35,443 bases of DNA from a virus: IMG/VR virus record IMGVR_UViG_3300049856_000199, positions 1-35,443 of that record; one strand, written 5' to 3'. The notes below the pieces were generated by a model. It did no database searches. It was not told the DNA's origin and was given only the letters and a program-made list of their open reading frames with translations. The stretch's first letter is position 1, and every line of letters begins with the position of its first letter. The position numbers and the translations under genes were made by a program. Positions 20,076 through 28,997 of the stretch are shown here, piece by piece.

Positions 20076-22822
20076 TACACCCATCCATATGGTTGGCCTT
20101 CATCGGAAACAAATCCTACGAAGTCGATTTTTTGACCAGCAGACGGAACAAATCCTAGTCCAGTCTCGACCGTTATGGTCACGCCAGTTATATTGATAAC
20201 TTTAATTCCCTTACGACCAGAGTCAATAGTGTAGTCATCGCTATGAACCCTGACAATACCGTCAACGAATAGCTTCGCTGCATGCGGAGCTGAAACTGTG
20301 AACTGCGTTGTGGATATACCAGTTACGATATCAAGCGTTGGGGTCCAGAACGGATGTACAAGCTTCAAGAATGTATCCCCGACAGTGATGTTATCATAGT
20401 CAGCAATGTCAATCTGCCAGCCAGCGGCGGGTGCCCCAGCAATCGCAGGGTCGATCAGCATCTTGTAGGGATTGGTCGGGTCAAAGCCCTGGATAGTGGT
20501 CTGGTATGAAGTAGCAAAGTCAGCAGTGTGAATAATAATGTCCTTACCCAGATAGTTGGCCCACTTGTCCTTTTCTTTTTTAGGAAAGCTGGTTCCAAAG
20601 CTATCGGTTATTACGATCACAGATGTGGTTGATCCAGTTCCTACAGTTGTTGAAGGAGACCAAACAGCATATCGAATGTTTTGATTATAGGCGGTGTCCA
20701 CGATCTTAAGGCGAATGTCGCCAGTTTTTATCGAGAGCTCTTTATTAAGAACCTCGAAGATCCTTGGCTTGAACTTGCGTGTGCCAGTTGTGATATCAAC
20801 AGCCTTCAGATCATCAGATCCAAATACCACAGAATCTCCAACCTCAACAGTCCAGCCGACCTTGAACGGAACATCGACCTGAAGTCCTTCAGCAGCAAAC
20901 TGATACCTCTGTAGGAATCTGTCTGCGTTTCTCTCAATCAATGATCGCGTCGCTGGCGTGTCTCTAAGGCCACCGGCTTCAATCACATAAGGCTTTGTTG
21001 GTGAGTCGATCTGATTGAACGAATCTTCTGAATCGTAGACCACACCAGAAAGACTTTTGCCCTCAAGCGAGTCATCGTTGAATTTATAAACAATGGCATT
21101 GTAGAAGTTAGCATTCACGCTTCTATCAAGCTTCAACTGCGACGGCTTTTTGACAGTAGTTAGGTCCAGCGTCTTTGTATTCTCTGAGTATAGAGGCGGA
21201 GCGGTCATCGATACAGAGATCTTTCCCTTGCGAGGAATTGAATATAGTGCCGATGGCAACAGAATCTGCTGATTGATAAGGTCCTTCGCAGTCACATTGT
21301 CTTTGATGTATATCTGATAGTTTGCAATCGATGATGAATAGAGCGCCTTGATATATCTGAACTGATCAATGTCTACCTGGTTGGGCAGAAGCCCTACACC
21401 ATCAGGCAAGATATTGTACTGGCTTTGAAATGAAACCACTGCTGCTGAATCAAGCTCCACAACAAGCGAAGGTCCAGAAACTACAACGTATGATCCGAGT
21501 TCAGTGAGGACAATATCCGAAACAAAAGCTCCGCTGAAATTATTAGCAGCATTAGCGGCACCTGTAGAGCTAACCAGGTCACCCACCGTAATGTTGTAAA
21601 GAGTTTTGACGTCAATGCCGTCATAGAAAATCGCATTTGTTACATCCTCGGTTGGCGAAATAGTGATGAAATTCTTCGGATCAGATACCGCATAATTAGT
21701 ATCGGCGCCACTAAGAAGAAGCCACAGAGAAAGATCGATAGCATTCCCGCTACCAGATGTATCGTCACCAAGAACATAAAAACTTGATACAGTCTCACCA
21801 ACATCTGCGGTCGCTCCGAAGGTGTTAAGTTGAGCTCTGGTTATACCAGTGAGTTTATTCAGAGCTAAATCAATTCCTGTGTACTGGACTATCTCATCCC
21901 CAACTCTGGCGTAGGTGAGAAACTTTGTTCCAACAGCAGAGAAGAATTGAGAAGCATCACTGACAAAGATCTGGGAATCAGCAGTCAGCGAAGTGATCGC
22001 CTGAACGGCCTGCACAGCGCCGCCATTTCCTGTGATCTTTACAGTCACCAGCTGGTTTGCGTCCTCGTCGTTTTCTACTTTCTTCTTAATAGACTTAGCA
22101 AAAGTGACCCCAGGATCAATGAACACAGTAATCTGATTTCCTGCGACTGACACAGTAGGATTTTGGCCTGTTCCACCAGACTGATATTGGATACTAACTG
22201 TTCCTGTAACATCACCCCTCGCTTGGTAGAATAGGTCCTGAATATCGACAGACTGAAACTTGAACTTCTGAGTCGTTACCGTCTCAGCTTTAAGAAATAT
22301 ATTTGATCTTTTTAAATCCTCTGGATGTGCGATTGTTAGATCGACAAACGAAGGACCTGTCTTCACTCCCTGAATCTTTCCATTGAACATCTGAATGTAG
22401 TCTTCAGGGAAAGCACAGTTTGGATTTGGAGCTAGGTATACTTGAGCATTGCGATAAAGAATATCGTCAACCACAACTCCAGGACTTACAATCCTAGACA
22501 TCTCCCCGCCGATATCAGCAAGGCGAATGGTCATACTTTGCGTAGAGCTTGCTCCGCCCTTATCGGGCTCAAGCTGTTGAGAGATTGTATCTGTAGTTCC
22601 ATTCATTGAAACAAAGTCACGAGACAAGGACGACTCTGTAGTGCCGCCCCAGACAAGGCCCTCTAAGCCCCAGACAAGTCCGTCTTGACCCCAACGAGCC
22701 AATACCTTAACTATCTGTGCGCCAAAGCGCTCATCAATTCCATCGATTGTTAATACGATTTGAGGCGAGATCGCTGTCTGAGATGCATATAGATTCGCCC
22801 TCTCAGTTACAGCAAATGACAT
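20075..22822 (-). CDS. Tail hub/baseplate-like protein, 915 aa
   Basis: ATG at 22822 with GAGG upstream and coupling (TAATG) to the peptidoglycan hydrolase gene. The first 200 residues (IVLTIDGIDERFGAQIVKVL, repeated GLVWGLEGLVWGG, QSMTIRLADIGGEMSRIVSP, FNGKIQGVKTGPSFVDLTIAHPEDLKRSNIF) are of the hub type found at the tip of siphovirus tails. The middle is a long beta region (TVKITGNGGAVQ, GDDTSGSGNAIDL). The end has IDFVGFVSDEGQPYGWV. It probably forms the tail tip to which fibres and the hydrolase attach. Assignment rests on size, order and the N-terminal motif. Confidence 0.7.
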   Translation of the reverse strand: MSFAVTERANLYASQTAISPQIVLTIDGIDERFGAQIVKVLARWGQDGLVWGLEGLVWGGTTESSLSRDFVSMNGTTDTISQQLEPDKGGASSTQSMTIRLADIGGEMSRIVSPGVVVDDILYRNAQVYLAPNPNCAFPEDYIQMFNGKIQGVKTGPSFVDLTIAHPEDLKRSNIFLKAETVTTQKFKFQSVDIQDLFYQARGDVTGTVSIQYQSGGTGQNPTVSVAGNQITVFIDPGVTFAKSIKKKVENDEDANQLVTVKITGNGGAVQAVQAITSLTADSQIFVSDASQFFSAVGTKFLTYARVGDEIVQYTGIDLALNKLTGITRAQLNTFGATADVGETVSSFYVLGDDTSGSGNAIDLSLWLLLSGADTNYAVSDPKNFITISPTEDVTNAIFYDGIDVKTLYNITVGDLVSSTGAANAANNFSGAFVSDIVLTELGSYVVVSGPSLVVELDSAAVVSFQSQYNILPDGVGLLPNQVDIDQFRYIKALYSSSIANYQIYIKDNVTAKDLINQQILLPSALYSIPRKGKISVSMTAPPLYSENTKTLDLTTVKKPSQLKLDRSVNANFYNAIVYKFNDDSLEGKSLSGVVYDSEDSFNQIDSPTKPYVIEAGGLRDTPATRSLIERNADRFLQRYQFAAEGLQVDVPFKVGWTVEVGDSVVFGSDDLKAVDITTGTRKFKPRIFEVLNKELSIKTGDIRLKIVDTAYNQNIRYAVWSPSTTVGTGSTTSVIVITDSFGTSFPKKEKDKWANYLGKDIIIHTADFATSYQTTIQGFDPTNPYKMLIDPAIAGAPAAGWQIDIADYDNITVGDTFLKLVHPFWTPTLDIVTGISTTQFTVSAPHAAKLFVDGIVRVHSDDYTIDSGRKGIKVINITGVTITVETGLGFVPSAGQKIDFVGFVSDEGQPYGWV

Positions 22823-23268
22823 TATTTTGCCTCGTAAGGAATGTTCATCAATCTGTTGAAGTCATTCGACCAGCGATATCCAAGCACTCTCCATGTCGGA
22901 TACCATTTGTAACAAACCTTATCGCCCTGGTTTCCACCAAGGACTTTCACTAGACCCGGCATTTTGCTCACGCCAAAGGCCACGTGTCCTGCATTTGGAC
23001 CGCGAGAGAAAACAACAACGCATCCTTCTTTGAAAGATGGAAGTGCATAGCCCCATTCAAGATAGCTTCTAGCCCAAGCGCTGCCAGTGAAATTACATCC
23101 ACATGTAGATAGAACCCAGCCTACAAAAGCTGCACACCAAGGAACAGAGTCGTCAGATCCTTTTGATGAAACTGAATTATGATATTTCTCAATGCGAGGA
23201 TTTGATTTCCCCTTCTCAAGATATTCTTGAACACCAAGTTCTTTGATAGCGCATTCCATCCACTTCAT
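22822..23268 (-). CDS. Cys/His peptidoglycan hydrolase (TIGR02594/NlpC-P60-like)
   Basis: The 148-aa protein has WCAAFVGWVL (Cys45), GHVAFGVS (His95) and GGNQGD (Asn113), the Cys-His-Asn set of TIGR02594/CHAP-like amidase-peptidases. It lacks a signal peptide, so it would need a holin or spanin to reach the wall if it is the endolysin. It is encoded between the spanin-like pair and the tail hub protein. This is also where tail-borne NlpC/P60 enzymes sit in siphoviruses. Both lysis and entry roles remain open. Confidence 0.8.
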   Translation of the reverse strand: MKWMECAIKELGVQEYLEKGKSNPRIEKYHNSVSSKGSDDSVPWCAAFVGWVLSTCGCNFTGSAWARSYLEWGYALPSFKEGCVVVFSRGPNAGHVAFGVSKMPGLVKVLGGNQGDKVCYKWYPTWRVLGYRWSNDFNRLMNIPYEAK

Positions 23269-23274
23269 GTGTAC

Positions 23275-23565
23275 CTACTTCTTTTTGCATTCATAGTTTT
23301 GAGAAATGTCTTTGCCCCACGCTCTCCATGCTTGGATTTCTCTAGGAGATACCATGAAGTATCCATCAAAAGCAGGGTTCAACATCTCAGATTTTGTTCC
23401 ATCACAGCTGAATCGAAAGTTCTTTGGATCGGTCATATTGCATGGGATCACTGTGAGCTTGCGCTCTTGCAACACCCATGGGTTTACAGCCGGAGGCTTT
23501 GGCAATCCGCCACATGCCATCAGAGATGCCATCATGAAAGCGAAGACAGTTATTCTAATCGCCAT
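23275..23565 (-). CDS. Lipoprotein, candidate outer spanin
   Basis: Start at ATG 23565 (MAIRITVFAFMMASLMACGG) with AGAGG eight bases upstream. This removes an unlikely 57-residue extension read from the neighbouring gene's other frame. The lipobox SLMAC puts the modified Cys near residue 18. The mature part opens GGLPKPPAVNPW (proline-rich, as in outer spanins), has more cysteines (IPCNMTD, FSCDGT, NYECKKK) and is about 80 aa. It overlaps the 68-aa gene by 11 bases, as in Rz/Rz1 pairs. Outer-membrane anchoring would allow fusion of the membranes at lysis. A virion or envelope lipoprotein is the alternative. Confidence 0.6.
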   Translation of the reverse strand: MAIRITVFAFMMASLMACGGLPKPPAVNPWVLQERKLTVIPCNMTDPKNFRFSCDGTKSEMLNPAFDGYFMVSPREIQAWRAWGKDISQNYECKKK

Positions 23566-23761
23566 TAAGTACATCCTCTGCACGCTTTTCCACTTCTGCA
23601 TCAGGAGCTCCCGATTTGATGGCGTCAGTATATTTTTGTAGATTTTCTTCGTCCTTCTTCTTCTGATCGGCAATCCGACGAGCAGCTGCGGCCTCTTTAT
23701 TAATGAGGCCCAGCACGAATTCAAATAGCCTCTCAAAAAAGATTTTGATCAGCCAATTCAT
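23555..23761 (-). CDS. Small coiled-coil membrane protein, candidate inner spanin
   Basis: The 68-aa product has an N-terminal hydrophobic amphipathic segment (MNWLIKIFFERLFEFVLGLI), then a charged helix (NKEAAAARRIADQKKKDEENLQKYTDAIKSGAPDAEVEKRAEDVLNG). An N-terminal membrane anchor followed by a coiled coil and an overlapping lipoprotein gene is the spanin layout. The first segment has charged residues (E10, E14), so a true transmembrane helix is uncertain, and 68 aa is short for a spanin. A holin accessory is the alternative. Confidence 0.55.
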   Translation of the reverse strand: MNWLIKIFFERLFEFVLGLINKEAAAARRIADQKKKDEENLQKYTDAIKSGAPDAEVEKRAEDVLNGD

Positions 23762-23762
23762 A

Positions 23763-23966
23763 TTACAATACCATCAACATTTTCTCGACCCATGCAATAG
23801 CTGCATCGTCGACTGGCGTTGCGGTCTTAGCACAAAGCTTTTTAAGCTCAGCGATCAAATCAATCTTTGCCTCAAGAGCGATGACAAGCTTGCCATCTTT
23901 GCCAAGATCAACTGAATATCCACCGAATTCACCTAGTTTTCCTTCTACTTCTTTACCTTCCAACAT
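23763..23966 (-). CDS. 67-aa hypothetical protein
   Basis: Sits between the holin-like and spanin-like genes with no gaps over two bases. A clear site precedes the ATG (GGAGAAATA). The product is MLEGKEVEGKLGEFGGYSVDLGKDGKLVIALEAKIDLIAELKKLCAKTATPVDDAAIAWVEKMLMVL: an N-terminal beta hairpin with GKLGxFGGYSVDLGKDGKLV, then helices. No family recognised. The location suggests a virion or lysis accessory. Confidence 0.65.
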   Translation of the reverse strand: MLEGKEVEGKLGEFGGYSVDLGKDGKLVIALEAKIDLIAELKKLCAKTATPVDDAAIAWVEKMLMVL

Positions 23967-23967
23967 A

Positions 23968-24210
23968 TTATTTCTCCTTCTGTTGTTCGTACAAAAATTC
24001 CACTTTGGATTTTGTCTCTGTTGTGTTTATCAGAATCTGCTGAATGTTATTTTGCAATGATATAGTCGTCTCTTCAAGTCGCGTTATTGCCTTCGCGTTT
24101 GCCTCGCCACCGCTGTAGATAGTGGTCATCCATGAGACAGCTCCTGCTAGAGCGATGATAAGCCCTATCGAGATTCCAGTATTTTCATTTATGATCTCAC
24201 TGACTTTCAT
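23968..24210 (-). CDS. Holin-like protein (one TM plus coiled coil)
   Basis: The 80-aa product has one predicted transmembrane helix (ISIGLIIALAGAVSWMTTIYSG, about 13-34) followed by a coiled coil (NAKAITRLEETTISLQNNIQQILINTTETKSKVEFLYEQQKEK). This is the layout of XhlA-like hemolysin/holin accessory proteins. It lies upstream of the spanin-like and hydrolase genes, where a holin is expected. It may form the lesion that starts lysis, but there is no functional test in the sequence. The start is adjacent to the previous stop. Confidence 0.6.
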   Translation of the reverse strand: MKVSEIINENTGISIGLIIALAGAVSWMTTIYSGGEANAKAITRLEETTISLQNNIQQILINTTETKSKVEFLYEQQKEK

Positions 24211-24708
24211 CTATCCTACTTTGGCGTCTGCCTCTTCTAGAAGTTTAATAAGCGACAATTTCTCTTCTGAAGAAAACAGGGACTCGTCTAGCTTCTCAAC
24301 GTGTCTTTTTGCATCTAGAAAGAATCCGCCCTTAATAAACCTATCAATTGCAGAAAGTGTTTTATCTTCAATGAGCGCATCGGCCATCCCATCTGTAACG
24401 CCCTTTTGCTTAATTAATACCCAGGCGTTCGCCCAGACCTCTTGGCCAAGCTGTTGGGCAAGAATTGCCCTATTAATTGAATTCTTTTTTTGCTGCTCTT
24501 CGGAGACATCAAAATATTCAACTGTAAACTGTTGAGGTATAATTTCTCCCGTTGGCTTTCCATCAATATCAACAAGAGTCTTTTCTAAAGCCCCAAAAGA
24601 ACCATTTGCAGACTCTTTAAAAAACCAGCTTTCTGCAATTTCTTGGGATTCAAAATCAGCCTGGTTTGTAATTTCACCCATAAGGTTTTTAATTGTCGCT
24701 CGAATCAT
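24211..24708 (-). CDS. 165-aa protein coupled to fibre C
   Basis: ATG at 24708 is shared with the stop of fibre C (TAATG-like overlap). The product is mixed alpha/beta with acidic and amphipathic parts (FESQEIAESWFFKESANGSFG, IPQQFTVEYFDVSEEQQKKNSINRAILAQQLGQEVWANAWVLIKQK, DAKRHVEKLDESLFSSEEKLSLIKLLEEADAKVG). Small genes directly after fibre genes are often fibre assembly chaperones. Here that is inferred from position only. Confidence 0.65.
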   Translation of the reverse strand: MIRATIKNLMGEITNQADFESQEIAESWFFKESANGSFGALEKTLVDIDGKPTGEIIPQQFTVEYFDVSEEQQKKNSINRAILAQQLGQEVWANAWVLIKQKGVTDGMADALIEDKTLSAIDRFIKGGFFLDAKRHVEKLDESLFSSEEKLSLIKLLEEADAKVG

Positions 24709-26711
24709 CAGTTACCGATCCTTTTTATCATCCACTTTACTATGTTATTATCTGCAGCAAGAGAAAGGGCTCCGCCACTTGATTGAAATGTTGCTGGCCT
24801 AATAATATCCCCAGCAATCATTTTCCCCTGCCAGCTACATGGAGATACAATGTTTAGGGTCGCACTTCCTGCAACACTTTGATAGGCAACTGCAGACCCA
24901 TTTAATAGAATCCTTGATTGCCTATCCCCGACTGCATTTGTTGCATATGCCAAAAGTAAGTGTGCTTCATACTCACCGCTTATTGGAGCAGTAAATTGTC
25001 CGTCTGTTGCTAGTGAATTGTGAGAATTTGTATCAATAGTCCAGCCAGTAATGTTTGTAACTGTGCTGTTTGAAATGCTTTGGCCACCGGAATTCTTTGC
25101 AGAAGCATATACTGATTCAGAAGCCGCAATCTGATTTGGACCAGAAACGCGCTCGATCGCTACAAATTGTCCAGTTCCATTCATTCCAAGTGAGGCGCCC
25201 GAATCCTGATAAAATGCTATTTGTATATTGTCGCCAGCATTTAATTGTATTGTGGTCGCTCCAGCTGCAGTGACTGCTTGAGAATGTGTGGTTGTGGCAA
25301 ACACCCTTGTTATTCTCTCTGCCTCAGAGCCATTTTTATATAAAGCCAGAATTATTGATTCTCCAGCACCCCAGCCACCGCCAGAAGTGACCCCTAAACC
25401 AGAGGCAACTGTATAGAACCCGGGCAATGGTGCTACAAATTTCCAACCGCTTCCACCCGTAGTGTTGTTTCCACCGCCAGCGCCTGTAACTGCTCCGTGT
25501 GTGTCCCAAGCTAGAGAAGTGAAATCAATCATTGTGAAAGTTGCGTTTGCGATTGATGTTGTATTGCTTGTTGCATACCTCGCAGCACAAACGCGAGAAT
25601 CTGTTTCTGAAGAAACCACAGAGTTTGCTGACCAACCAGTTATTGGAACTGCTATATCTAAAGACAAAACATCGCCAGATGAACCTATCGATGTACCGCC
25701 CGCCGCGCTTAAAGAAGCATTAATAACACCAAAATTTAATGTGTTGCTTGCAGACGATGCAAGGACAGCAATCTTTACTGGTGCGGCAGTTGTTCCGCCA
25801 AAGACAGCATATCCAACATGTCTTATTGCTGAGACATTGGCCGTCAGGCTTCCAGGTAAAGTCATTGATGCAGTTGTTGCTGTCGTAGTTCCAAGCGTAA
25901 TCTTTCCTTGGATTCTCATAATAGCGCCCTGACGAGAGTGCTTCATTTCTGTGGTGGTTACTGTGCCAAAGCCTGCATATGTAGGTGTATAGTCAGTTGG
26001 ATCATATGCGGCGGCGCCAACAGCATATACAACTGGGCCGACAGAGATATCATCAAGCTTCACCGTATATGCAGACGCCGAAGTTGTGGCCACATGAAAT
26101 ATCAATCGATAGCTTGAACTATTTGAAGCTGCTTGAAAGTTGGCAGTCAAAACATAATTGACGCTGGAAACGCCACCGTCTAGCTTGTAGCCAGAAGGTT
26201 GAATGACAACAGCGTTTGTAACGTCATAGATATAGCAAGTAAGGTCTGAATCAGTTGAGCTGGTGCCTCCAGAATAGGTTCCCGAAGCAATCTGATATGG
26301 AACTCTGATTTGAAGGGGTTTTGCCTTGTCTTCTTCTGCAATTGTAAAGTCATAGCTTGCGCCTTGACCTTGTCTATTTGCAGCGTCTTTTGTGAATAAG
26401 AAAGATCCTGTCCCTCGAAGCGGCGTGGATGTTGTCCTTGTCCATGTAACATTCGGACTTCCGCCAGTTCCATCAACTGGCAATGCGCCAGCAGCATCGG
26501 CATATGTCGCCCAGCCTGTGGTATCTGTTTCTGCGTTGAAATTTGTGATGTAGTTTATACCAGAACCACCGCCAATATCGCCATTGGTAATGGCCTGTTC
26601 TAAGCGCTTTCCAAGAGACGTCACATAAATCTTATTTGCATTGATCAAACTTGAATCAGCAGAAACATCTGCCGATCCCTTAACGTCTGCGTCTTGAATA
26701 TATTTAGGCAT
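24708..26711 (-). CDS. Fibre C: 667 aa, with C1q/TNF-like C-terminal domains
   Basis: ATG at 26711 with GGAG six bases upstream. The N-terminus is a short helical attachment (MPKYIQDADVKGSADVSADSSLINANKIYVTSLGKRLEQAI). Next comes GSGINYITNFNAETDTTGWATYADAAGALP, an opening seen in carbohydrate-binding-type beta-sandwich domains of environmental phage proteins, then a Thr-rich beta segment. From about residue 390 two similar beta-sandwich domains follow (FTMIDFTSLAWDTHGAV ... APLPGFYTVASGLGV; then TVTNITGWTIDTNSHNSLATDGQFTAPISGEYEAHLLLAYA). This C1q-like pattern fits trimeric receptor-binding tips. The likely role is host recognition. Confidence 0.8.
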   Translation of the reverse strand: MPKYIQDADVKGSADVSADSSLINANKIYVTSLGKRLEQAITNGDIGGGSGINYITNFNAETDTTGWATYADAAGALPVDGTGGSPNVTWTRTTSTPLRGTGSFLFTKDAANRQGQGASYDFTIAEEDKAKPLQIRVPYQIASGTYSGGTSSTDSDLTCYIYDVTNAVVIQPSGYKLDGGVSSVNYVLTANFQAASNSSSYRLIFHVATTSASAYTVKLDDISVGPVVYAVGAAAYDPTDYTPTYAGFGTVTTTEMKHSRQGAIMRIQGKITLGTTTATTASMTLPGSLTANVSAIRHVGYAVFGGTTAAPVKIAVLASSASNTLNFGVINASLSAAGGTSIGSSGDVLSLDIAVPITGWSANSVVSSETDSRVCAARYATSNTTSIANATFTMIDFTSLAWDTHGAVTGAGGGNNTTGGSGWKFVAPLPGFYTVASGLGVTSGGGWGAGESIILALYKNGSEAERITRVFATTTHSQAVTAAGATTIQLNAGDNIQIAFYQDSGASLGMNGTGQFVAIERVSGPNQIAASESVYASAKNSGGQSISNSTVTNITGWTIDTNSHNSLATDGQFTAPISGEYEAHLLLAYATNAVGDRQSRILLNGSAVAYQSVAGSATLNIVSPCSWQGKMIAGDIIRPATFQSSGGALSLAADNNIVKWMIKRIGN

Positions 26712-26720
26712 TCATATCTC

Positions 26721-28994
26721 CTACGTTACCCATTTTGCCCAAATATTCTGGCTCGTAGCCGGGGCAGTTGTCATTGTTATGCTGGTGCCTGAAATAGTAT
26801 AATCAGTGCCTTGGCGTTGATATAAACCATCAAGATATAAATCCACACTTGCCGCTTGAGCAGGTGTGCTTGAAAGAGTGAATGCAGTATTTGATCCATT
26901 TATAGATCCAGTAGGTGTCCCCTGATTCCAAGTATACGTAACAACAGCCGCAGGAGTTTGCCATGTAGGCACTCCGCCGATCACAGTCAGAACCTGATTT
27001 GTTGATCCTATAGATCGTTTGCTCAATACGTTTGATGCAGAAGAATAAAGAATATCTCCTGTGGTATATGTCGACTGTCCAGTTCCACCATTTGTAGCAG
27101 AAATGGGAAATGTTACTGTCGATGATACATCTACCCATGATCCGCCGGAATAGATCCAAAGCTTGTTTGCTCCGCTATCAACAACTATTGGTGCAGATCC
27201 AGCAATGCTAGACGGCACGCCTGTCGGAGTTCCCGTAGTCTTTGCAACATATAGAAATCCGTCGGTGGCTGTTGTAGAAAGATCTGTTCCTGTTGTTACG
27301 GCGAAGCCACCAGCAGCAGGGATCTTTGCTTTTTGAGTCCCTGTTGTCTTAAGTAATACGTCTTCAGCGTCCAGAGATCCGATCGATAGTGGTCCTCCAG
27401 CGCTCTCAACACTTGGCACATCTCCATCTGTTGAGCTCAAGACCTTCATCTCAATAGTTCCAGATGCAGAATCATTGACTGCCAACAAAGAACTGTATGA
27501 TCCTGTGGCGCTATCTAAGTTCTGAGCCCTTACGGTAACGCCGAGGCCAGTTCTAGTATTGGTGGCATCGATATCTGTAACGGGAGCGCCTGTTCCAACT
27601 CCCAGATATTTATTATTGAAGTCCCAAAGAAATCCTGCATCTTCTTCAAATCTATTGTTGTTGTAATACGGAATAGATCCGCTTGTTGTGATTACAGACT
27701 CAAGAACTTTCCTCCATCCGCTTGAATAGAAATAAAGCTGGCTTTGAGATTTGTTTACAACTAGTTGAGATACGTTCGCTGTATATGAGGCAGGCGTTCC
27801 GCTTGGGGCTCCATTCATAATTGGAATGGCAAAGAATCCTCCGGTAGCCGAAGTGCTCATTGCAGAGCCAGTCGATACAACAAAGCCACCATTTGAATTG
27901 ATGAAGGCTTGAGTCGTTCCACCTTGAGCAAAGTTTGTAGTCTTTGTCGCTGGCGTATTGAAGAAGATGCCGTTTCCAGAATTGCTGATGAATCCCCAGC
28001 TAGCTAAGAACGGATGAGTTGTGCTCAAAGTCCCGAAAGTGGTTGAGCTCGTACCGTTTGAAGAGCTCAAACCAGAAAGGCTTGATGACCCCGTGTTTGA
28101 ATTGGTCGTGGTAAGTCCAGAGAATGCATTGACAGATTTTGTTATTGCAGCACTTTCAATGAATGTCTTTGCACCACCGAAGCTTTGAGTTCCAGTAGAA
28201 ACAACACCACGCTGAGTCGTTGTTGCGTCAACCACATCACCAGTAATGTCCAGAGTTCCAAAGCCCAATGGGTTTGATGGAATTGTAGGCCGAGTTTCAA
28301 GACTAAATACTTCCCAGAACATGACTTCAATATCTTGCGAAGCTAATGAGTGTGATGTTTCTGTTCCGGCTTCATTTGTAAAGAAGTCCAGGCTCCAGTT
28401 TGGAGCTGAATATGTAATCCTGCCGTATACCTTTTGCCCGCCAGCATCTTCAATCTCTGTTGCAGTCGTAGAGTTTCTGATTGCTACCATGTTGAATGGA
28501 GGATCAGTGATCACACCATAAGCAACTGGCCCACCGCCAGCAACTTTGCCAGTCATCTCAGCAGTGATATCAACAGTAGTTCCAGAAGCCCCAGCGTGTG
28601 CAATAACCTGTGCGTGAGCTTCATATTTATTGATGTTGTCTAGGTCTTCAGCACTGATAACAGCGCCGTCTCCAGCTGCTCCGCTATGAGCATGTCCTGC
28701 AGATAAGTTGAACATTTGATCAAGCTTGCCGATAGCTTCCTTCCGGTCGTCCCCGTCAGTGATCACTTCATTGCTTGAATAGACATTACGATTTGAGTCC
28801 CCAATGCCAGTCATTCCGACAGCATCAAATGTCTCATTGTGAGCGCGCTGAGAGTTTGAAACAATGGCGCCAGAATTTACATCTGATGTGTTTTCTAAAG
28901 ACACCTTGCCAGTCGTGCTGGTGTCAGTGGTCCGGCTCATCAGCTTGGAATTTGTATATGTTGCCTCTACAGGCGCATTATTTACTACAGCCAA
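26721..28994 (-). CDS. Fibre B: 757-aa tail fibre
   Basis: TTG start at 28994 with GGAGGA upstream. The N-terminal 260 residues (GKLDQMFNLSAGHAHSGAAGDGAVISAEDLDNI, then a beta domain) are a virion-attachment part with the HxHxG motif common in fibres. The centre has TTTQRGVVSTGTQSFGGAKTFIES. Two similar modules read GGFFAIPIMNGAPSGTPAS...LYFYSSGWRKV and GFLYVAKTTGTPTGVPSS...LWIYSGGSWVDV. It then has PISATNGGTGQSTYTTGDILYSSASNVL. The C-terminus is SVDLYLDGLYQRQGTDYTISGTSITMT. These are repeated tail-fibre elements, so it is likely a receptor-binding side or tip fibre. Confidence 0.8.
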   Translation of the reverse strand: MAVVNNAPVEATYTNSKLMSRTTDTSTTGKVSLENTSDVNSGAIVSNSQRAHNETFDAVGMTGIGDSNRNVYSSNEVITDGDDRKEAIGKLDQMFNLSAGHAHSGAAGDGAVISAEDLDNINKYEAHAQVIAHAGASGTTVDITAEMTGKVAGGGPVAYGVITDPPFNMVAIRNSTTATEIEDAGGQKVYGRITYSAPNWSLDFFTNEAGTETSHSLASQDIEVMFWEVFSLETRPTIPSNPLGFGTLDITGDVVDATTTQRGVVSTGTQSFGGAKTFIESAAITKSVNAFSGLTTTNSNTGSSSLSGLSSSNGTSSTTFGTLSTTHPFLASWGFISNSGNGIFFNTPATKTTNFAQGGTTQAFINSNGGFVVSTGSAMSTSATGGFFAIPIMNGAPSGTPASYTANVSQLVVNKSQSQLYFYSSGWRKVLESVITTSGSIPYYNNNRFEEDAGFLWDFNNKYLGVGTGAPVTDIDATNTRTGLGVTVRAQNLDSATGSYSSLLAVNDSASGTIEMKVLSSTDGDVPSVESAGGPLSIGSLDAEDVLLKTTGTQKAKIPAAGGFAVTTGTDLSTTATDGFLYVAKTTGTPTGVPSSIAGSAPIVVDSGANKLWIYSGGSWVDVSSTVTFPISATNGGTGQSTYTTGDILYSSASNVLSKRSIGSTNQVLTVIGGVPTWQTPAAVVTYTWNQGTPTGSINGSNTAFTLSSTPAQAASVDLYLDGLYQRQGTDYTISGTSITMTTAPATSQNIWAKWVT

Positions 28995-28997
28995 AGC

